A DNA stretch of 64,000 bases from positions 223,194,975 through 223,258,974 of the forward strand of contig NC_134399.1 in the NCBI RefSeq assembly GCF_050003625.1, written 5' to 3'. The notes beneath the pieces were generated by a model. It saw nothing but the letters and a program-made list of their open reading frames with translations. It was not told the DNA's origin and did no database searches. A program made the translations under genes and the position numbers. Source of the stretch: Haematobia irritans (Eukaryota > Arthropoda > Insecta > Diptera > Muscidae). Within the stretch, counting starts at the first letter, position 1; each line of letters begins with the position of its first letter. This document shows positions 21,401 through 30,400 of this stretch, one piece after another.

Positions 21401-24400
21401 AGAACCATTCATCTGCAGTCATTGTGGGAAGCCAAGTAACACGGGTATGTGGGAAAAGGTCATCTTGGAATAATTCACTCTATAATTAGGTAAAATAATT
21501 ATTTTTATATAAAATTCTCATATAAAATTGTAACCCTCATGTACAAAAAAAAAGTTAAAACAAAAAAAAAACTGTAAATCTACTTTAACTATGTTAATTC
21601 ATTGTTATATTTTGTACAAATATAGTAGGTTTGAGAACCCATTAAAGTATTCTTGGTCGTAATTAAATTTTGAGTCGATCTGATCGTATAAATCGGTCCG
21701 TCCGTCTGTTGACATCCCCCACTAAGTTTCCGATTTCTGCTTATAACTTGGCACAAATTCTTCTTATTGTTATAGGGCATCATATCGTATTATTATAGGC
21801 CATATCAAAAAAACAGATTTGACTTCTGGAGCATCCCCAAGGTTAATCTTTCACCCTACCCTTACAGAGATATTGCTCCACGTACACCCATAATTGGATA
21901 ATGATCCCATTCAAATTTTAAAGTCAACTTTAATATTTTGTTTGTTTACAAAAATATTTAATGAACAAAATTTAATAATCTATAGATAACAAATTCCGTA
22001 AAAAAAAATAAACTAAGAAAAATGTTGACGTATTTTTTCTTGAACTTTTCAGATATGTTAGTACTGATCATACCATGTTCTGAATGAAACACTTGAATAA
22101 TAGATACATTTTACTTTATAGTCCAAATTAGGCTCGAAATTTACCAAAAGTGGATTTGAAACCACCACCATGAATCAAATATTATAGTTTCCTTTGAAAA
22201 TTTCAGGGGAGTTTGATGGCAGAGCAGTTCAGCGAGTACACTTCCCGAAGATAAATTTAAAGATTTTACATATTAAGACTAGATAAGATTCTGGATTTAG
22301 AAGAACCATTTTTGTTTGAGTTTTGGAGGAATCATTAACATCTCTTGTAAGTGTGCAAGAAAATGATGAAATAACGCCTTGATTTCAAATCTAAAATCTT
22401 TAGATTTTCACCCCAATTATTTAAATGATTACAAGAATTAAAATCTGGAAATTTTACATTCATGATCAGTACTCCTCCTATACCCTCAAGAAGTGAAATC
22501 GGTCGATATGGTGGCCTTAACAAATGGACCGAAAAAACTAAATCCCATACACCGTTTTGTGAGTATATTTACAATTTCAGACAAATCGCATAAACACTAC
22601 GGGTTTCTAGAAACACAAGTAGTTAAATCGGGAGAACGGTCTTATGGGTGCTATACTAAAACATGGACCGATACTCACCGTTTTCGGCACACCTCTTTAT
22701 GGTCATAAAATACTTCTAGATTTCAAATTTCTAGAATCCCAAACATTAAAATCACACCTATTTATAGTCCTAAAAAAACTCCAGATTTTCAATTTCAGGC
22801 AAATTGGACAACAACTATGGTTTCTACAAGCCCAAAAAATAAAATCGGGAGATCGGTCTATATGGGGGCTATACCAAAACATGGACCGATACTCACCTTT
22901 TGTGGCACATTATTTTATGGTCCTACAACAGGGAGCCACCGTGGTGCAATGGTTAGCATGCCCGCCTTGCATACACAAGGTCGTGGGTTCGATTCCTGCT
23001 TCGACCGAACACCAAAAAGTTTTTCAGCGGTGTTTTTTTCCCACCTCAGTAATGGTGGTGACATTTCTGAGGGTTTCAAAACTTCTCTAAGTGGTTTCAC
23101 TGCAATGTGGAACGCCGTTCGGACTCGGATATAAAAAGGAGGTCCCTTGTCATTGAGCTTAACATGGAATCGGGCAGCACTTAGTGATAAGAGAGAAGTT
23201 CACCAATGTGGTATCACAATGGACTGAATAGTCTAAGTGAGCCTGATACATCGGGCTGCCACCTAACCTAACCTATGGTCCTAAAATACCTCCAGATTTC
23301 AAATTTCAGGCAAATTGGACAACAACTACGGTTTCTACAAGCCCAAAAAATAAACTTTGGGAAATCGGTCTATATGGGGGCTATACCAAAACATGGACCG
23401 ATACTCACAATTTTCTGCACGCGTATTTGTGGTCTACAATACATCTAGATTTCCAATTTCAGGCAAATTAGCTAAAAATTACGATTTTTATAAGCCCAAG
23501 AAGTAAAATCGGGAGATCGGTCTATATGGGGGCTATACTAAACCATGGACCGATGCTGACCATTTTAAGCACATCATTTTATGGTCCTAAAATACCTTCA
23601 GATTTTAAATTTCAGGTCAATTGGATAAAAATTACGGATTCTAGAAGTCCAAGAAGTAAAATCGGGAGATCGGCCTATATGGGGGCTATACCAAAACATG
23701 GACGACGCTCACCATTTTATTTCAGGCAATTTATAAAAATTATGGATTCTAGAAGCCCAAGAAGTAAAATCGGGAGATCGGCCTATATGGGGGCTATACC
23801 AAAACATGGAACGACACTTACCACTTTGGCACACCATTTTATGGTCCTAAAATACCTCTAGATTTCAAATTTCAGGCAAATTGGGTAAAAACTACAGTTT
23901 CTATATGCCCAAGACCCCAAATCGGGAGGTCGGTTTATATGGGGACTATATCAAAACCTGGACCAATATAGCCCATCTTCGAACTTGACCTGCCAGCAGA
24001 CAAAATACCAGTTTGTGCGATTGCTTCATTATTGAAGACTGTTGCGTGATTGCAACAGACGGACAGAAGATCTTTGGTTGAGACTTTATATATTTTGTTG
24101 TGAGCTGCAACTCTGTAAAGCAACATGTTACAGAGATTATTTAGTTTAGAAACAATATACCAAGCAACATGCTGCTGTGCAAAGATTAGGCTGGACACAT
24201 GTTTACAAAATTGCTCATTTACTGTTTTCTTTAAATTTTTAGATGCATATCACGCTGCCATTGCAGGGTGGAATTTTGATAAAGTTACTGTGTTTCCTCT
24301 TAAAAATTTCCGGAAAAGGTGTAATAGAACACTTAAGACTAAAAATTTAATATTCCCCTTTTTTATTGTAATTATCTTATTATTAACATTTTCTTTATTA

Positions 24401-27400
24401 ATTAGTAAACTTTTTTTTGTAAAGAAGCTACTGTAGATTTGGCTGTAAATTAAAAAAAAAAAATTTTAAAAATCATACTAACCTTAATACGGGGCACTGT
24501 GAAGCTTAATGGCTCAATTGTGGTATTTGTCAAACGATATGCCTTACAAAACTCTACACTGGCGACATCGCAGTGGTTCTTTGTTAGAAAACTGAGTCCT
24601 TGGTGTAACGATGTACAACGGTGATGTGACAAGGGGCATATATAAGGTTCCTCATCTGTTATTTCATAACAATAAATTGTGGAATCACCTTTTCCTGTCA
24701 CAAACAAAGTAGAACTATCCTCATCGTAAAATGGTATTAGAATAGATGGAGATACATCCAAACTTGCTGTATTAAGAGGAGCATTTAAACTGTCTGCTTT
24801 GTAAACACTTATTTGTCTCTCAGAAACTCTGGAATGGAAGAGAAAGTCGATTTATTTACACTTGCATAGATGATGAAATCTACTCGATCATACTTATCGA
24901 ATCCTGTGCATACAATATATTGACCATCCAAAGCCCATACAATACGAGCACCTCTCGTACCAACTGGGCCGTTTCCTTCACGGATGGGTGTCTCTGATTT
25001 TCTGGGATTGTAAATACGTATTTTTCCATCTTTGCTCACCGTTGCTCCATATTTACCACATGGACTCCAGGCAAAGTCGAAAATTTGATCAGTGTGACCG
25101 GTTAACACACACTTCTCTTCCATGGTGGGAATATGCCACAACTTAATAGTCATATCATAACTGGCCGTTAGTAAAATATCTTGGGCCAGTGGATGAAAAC
25201 GTATAAAATAGATTTTGTCCAAATGTGAGTTTAGTTCTTGCTCAGGAGTGTTGGTAGGCTCCAAAAGTCCACCCTCGGGTATGCGCCAGAATTTTACCAT
25301 TCCATCGTCACAGGCGACAGCCAAGCGTTTGGGATCGAACGGATCCCACTGGAAATCCATAATGTTATTGCCATTCACCAGTGAGGGTATAACACCATCA
25401 GGTAAACGTCCTGGTTTATTAAGGTCAAATATGGCTATTTTACCTCCGGGACCCGATAATGGTACTGCTACACGTTCGTGATTGGCAGTGAAACCATTGC
25501 ATTCACCGGGAATTTGTCTGCTCAAGTTACGCAAATTTTCAATATGTGTCGACTTATGGCCAGGAGTTCCTTTCAAATGCCGGAATTTAGAGACTTTGCC
25601 AAAAACAGTGGATGTTCTTTTGGTCGAAGTAGTTATGGCAGCCTCAGTTGCAGATTTCTTTATGACTGCTGCTGATGAACCATTATCGGTAACTTCTTTC
25701 GAGGGTACATTTCTACGTTTCTCCTCCAAGAGTTTACCCTCTGGAACCGAGGTCCGTTTAATATCAATCGATCCGCTCTTAGTAGAATCAACCTTAGACA
25801 ATTCACGACGCCTGCGCATACAACAAAAATACTTATTAAAATTCTGCAATACTGTCTATGCCGTGAGAACTTACAATGGTACTGGCGATTGAGCTCTTTC
25901 CTCAGTGGTGCTCTTCGAGTGTAACTCGTACAAACGTCTTCTCTCAGCAATACTATTACGGGCTGGTGAAAATCTACGCAACTCCGATTCGGCTTTATCA
26001 TCACCTTCCGTCGAATTCTCAGAAGATTCAGAATGATTTTGCTCAAAAATCTATAGGCAAAAAATATGAAATATTTTTATTGTTAGTGTAATTATATCCA
26101 AGATAGAGGATGGTATAATAACAACCTTATCGCTGGAATCTTCATCATCCAGAGAAGACTACAGACAGTAGTAGTAGTAGTTATTGTTGAGAGGAATTGT
26201 GAGTGTTAGTAGTTAAGTATTATGGTGTAGGCAGAAAGAAATCAAGATACAAAGTTTAGTCAGACACAGTATAAACATTTATGGAAGTATATAAAAAAAT
26301 ATATATTATTTATTATTATCAAAAGCCATTATTCCAAAGCCAGCAAGACAGACTTTTAAATCCATCAGACATTGTAATTGCATACTTACTTTACGTCTCT
26401 CTGACGTAGATAAGGACTTTTGAAGTCCATTGTTCTCATTGTTGGCCTCATTTGAGGGTTCTGCAAAGTGAAGAGAAGAAACAAATTATTTGTTTATTAA
26501 GTATTATTGTAAATTTATAAAAAAAAATACTTTATGCAAAGAATTTAGTTCTTGTCATGGGATTTTCAAATTGGAATATTTAAGAAATAGTACTAGTAAT
26601 TCTTTGTTTTATCCAAAAATAGCTACAAAATATTTAATAGATGTTTTAAAATACCATATAGAAGAAATAAGATAAAAAAAAATAAATTAAGAAAGTAAGT
26701 ATTGTATATTTTATAAATGAATGATATGACCTGTGAACGTCCTTTTATGTGTTACTTTACTGCCCAGCAAAAAAAAGGGTCTCCAAAAAAGCAGTGAAAT
26801 TTGTTTTTTGGATCCGGAGGTGGTGCAAAATTGGACATGATGTCCACCATTTCAACAACCGTTTTACTGAATTTGCATTACTTTTTTGGGCGTGATCCGA
26901 ATTCAGTATTTTTGTTATAATTTAAAACATTTTGTAATTATAACGCTTATCTGAAACTTTTGACCTCAAATATTTTTAAAAATTCGTAATTTTTCTAAAA
27001 TTAATTTATCATTTTTTTTCAACATAATTCAAATAATTTGTATTTTTTATGAATTCTTACTCTTTTTTAACCTATTTGAGACAAAAAGATTAAAATTACC
27101 CTTTACAAATATTAAAAAACGAATTATTAAAAATTTATTCAAAAGAACTTCCTGTGTAGTTAAAATAAAGAACATCTTTGGGAGAACATATTTGGAAGTT
27201 TTTCAAAGTTATACCTTTAGAACTTCCAATTTTTGTTTGCTGGGTTCTTAGAAAAGCTGAAGAATTTATATTAGAGGTGTGCGCGTGACACGAAATTGTC
27301 GAGACACGCGTGAATTACGTGAGTCGTGAATAAAATCAGAAGCAACTCTCGTGAATGTACGTGAATGGGACTAAAATAAATATGTCGTGCGTGAGCGTGC

Positions 27401-30400
27401 CTGAGTAATAAAATCGGTTCGTGAATGTGCGTGAATACAATTTCTGCAAAATCACGCTCACGATAAAAATCAAGATTTAATTCTTAAAAATAAAGATTTA
27501 ATTCTTACTTATATTAAAAGAAATTGATTTAGCTGTCGAACTATATTTTATTTATAAATTTTGTTACGTTTGCTCATTCTCGGTTGGAAAATGTCGTGAG
27601 TCTCGTAAATTTGTCGTGAGTCACGTGAATTGCCGTGAATCGTGCGTGAGCGTGAGTCTGTGAAAGTTGTTCGTGCGCGAGCGTGCGTGAGTCCTGCTTT
27701 TCACCTCGTGAATGTGCGTGAGTGTGAGTGGCTACGACACTTATTGTGCGTGAGCGTGACTGAATAAATATTTGACTTCGTGAATGTGGGTGAGTGTGAG
27801 TGAAATTTCACTCACGCGCACACCTCTAATTTCTATTACTTTCAAGTTGCAAATTGAACAGCGATTTTCAATCGCAATGTAATAAAATAAAAAAACCTTA
27901 AAAAATCAACACAAAGTTTCTTATAGGAATTTTTTTTATTGTAATAAAAAATATTACTGTCCAATAAGCTCGAATAAATATTGTAATAATTTCTAGTGGA
28001 CATTTTTTATAATGGAATTTTGGTTTTGTGTGATTGCCAAATTGTTCTTTTATAAATTTTTTTCTTATGCAAGTGTTTCTTATATGAAGTTTCGCACCTA
28101 AAAACAATAAAAAGACATGGTGTTTTTGCTCATTGTCTTATATGAGATGTGCTTATATCCGTTCCCTACTGTAGTCGCTTTTATGTATCCAATGATTTTT
28201 TTTGAGAATCACTATTATTATCTGCCATATTAATTCTTATGCGACTATTAAAGTAAAAAAAAAAAAACATTTATCATCGAAAATAGACTTATTGTTGTTT
28301 TTTTTTTTTAATATTCCCCATTGAGAGCTAATCACTTTTTGCATGCGTTTCAAACTATTGAACACAACAACCGCTTCTTCAGGTGTAGAAAAAGGTTGAC
28401 CTTTCATTTTATTTTTTTTTTTACGTACGAGAATAAAACGACACTATTCGTTGCCGAGTCAGGACAATAGCGCGGATGACGCATCAAATTGAGGTTTCCA
28501 GTGTTCAAAAATGCAGAAATGTTTGAGCGGATGTGTGGTAGAGGTGTGTACGTGACACGAAATTGTCGTGAGTCACGCTCATGGCAACGGCGTGAGTGTG
28601 CGTGATTAACAAACCCAAATGTCGTGCGTGAGTCACGAAAATATTATCTTCGTGAGTGTGCGTGAGTAAAGATTTACGCTCATGAAAAAAAAATCCCGCT
28701 AACCAACATAAAACGCTTAACAGTTAAATTCATTTACAATTTTAGTGACACCTTGGATGTGAAGAGTGTAATAACGCTTTCGATTTTAATAATGCTCATA
28801 TTTTCAGACACGTCGCTAAGGCAAATTACTCAAAAAATTGTTCGTGAGTCACGAAATTTTTCGTGAGTCACGAAATTTTTCATGAGTCACGGTATTTTTC
28901 GTGAGTCACGACATTTTATTTTATTATTTATTTATTTTTATTTTCATCATGTAATTTGAAGCCACATAGCGTGAGTGTGCGCGAGTACCAAACAATATCG
29001 TGCGTGAGTAAGATTTTTCCGTCGTGAGTGAGCGTGAGTAAACTATTACTCACGTGCACATCTCTAATGTGTGGAGATCTCGCGTTGACGCGATGAAGAG
29101 TGATCCGTCTTCGGTGGTTGGTTTTCCTGATTTCTTAGAAGACAAGAATGCTTGTGTTCCACGTTGTTCTCGTGGTAATATCAAAATTTTCCAAAGAATT
29201 TTGTGCAGGATTTTTATTTTTTTTTATTAAGTATCTTAGCAATTTTGGATGTATGGGATTTCTAATTTAAATCATGATACTGTTTTATTTAATATTTACT
29301 TTTGTTTAGTTAGACTCGAGGACATGGTAATAAAAACAGATGGCTTTTTTTTGTGAAATGTAATTTTATTGAAATGTCTCCAATATTTCAAAACATCTCC
29401 GATGTTCGTCTCAGGGAAATTAATTTAGAAGTAAAATCCAGGGTTTCAAAGCTTCTCTAAGTGGTTTCACTGGAATGTGGAACGCCGTTCGGACTCGGCT
29501 ATAAAAAGCTGGTCCCTTGTCATTGAGCTTAACATGGAATCGGACAGCACTCAGTGATAAGAGAGAAGTTCACCACTGTGGTATCACAATGGACTGAATA
29601 GTCTAAGTGAGCCTGATACATCGGGCTGCCACATAACCTAACCTAACCTACTCACAAGAGGTTGCATTTACAACTCACTTTTTATTTATTTTTTTATTTT
29701 TATTTTATATATGTATCAACATATGGTCCATCAGGGCTCAGTATAAATAAATAAAAAAAATATTTTTTGCCAAGGAAGAAATTTCCTCTTTACCAGTCTC
29801 CTGGCACTACATTTTCAACGTATGTTAATACGTAATCTTCCCAGAAATAACCTTCATTGAATTTTTTTTTAATTCGGGGAACTAGACCACCATGGATTTA
29901 GGATTGCAAACCTTGGAAATCAATCTTTCGACTAAAAGTTTTTTTTTGGTGAAAAAAAAAAATTGAAAAGTATATGTCGACTTTTCGACTAAAGATTAGT
30001 TGCATGATATTCGCTATTATTCTTTATTAATAAATTAGCTGCTAAGGGGGGAAAGCTATTTTGAAAAATATTTGGGGCGAAAAATCGAATTTTATACAAT
30101 TTGAAAAGTAAACCTTTTGATTTTGATTACAATTCCGTATTTCGTTTATACTCACTTTTGATTTCAATTTCCACTATCAAATCTGGCTTGGCGGATGATG
30201 GTGAATCCGGCTCATTAGCAATTGGCGCACTATGTGTGACATTGGATAGATTCTCTTGCGATCCTGGAGCAACTGGAACGGCAAATACTTTATCGAATGT
30301 AACATCGACTGTATTGCTGGAAAATGGTTTTGGTCCCAAACGAGGCTGAAATGGTACAGGTTGAATGAAATTGTCAATAATTAATGAATTACAAAACATG

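Noticed and set aside
22936..23010. functional tRNA gene
   Set aside because: A and B boxes are present, but a non-tRNA body, a CCTAA tail and a target duplication make it a SINE.
23255..23275. telomeric TTAGG repeats
   Set aside because: Only two or three units, always at the SINE 3' end, and higher flies generally lack TTAGG telomeres.
24809..24893. C-terminal extension of pod1 exon 9 ending at 24809
   Set aside because: It is read-through of a 65 nt intron; splicing at GTATG/TTCCAG restores the coronin sequence.
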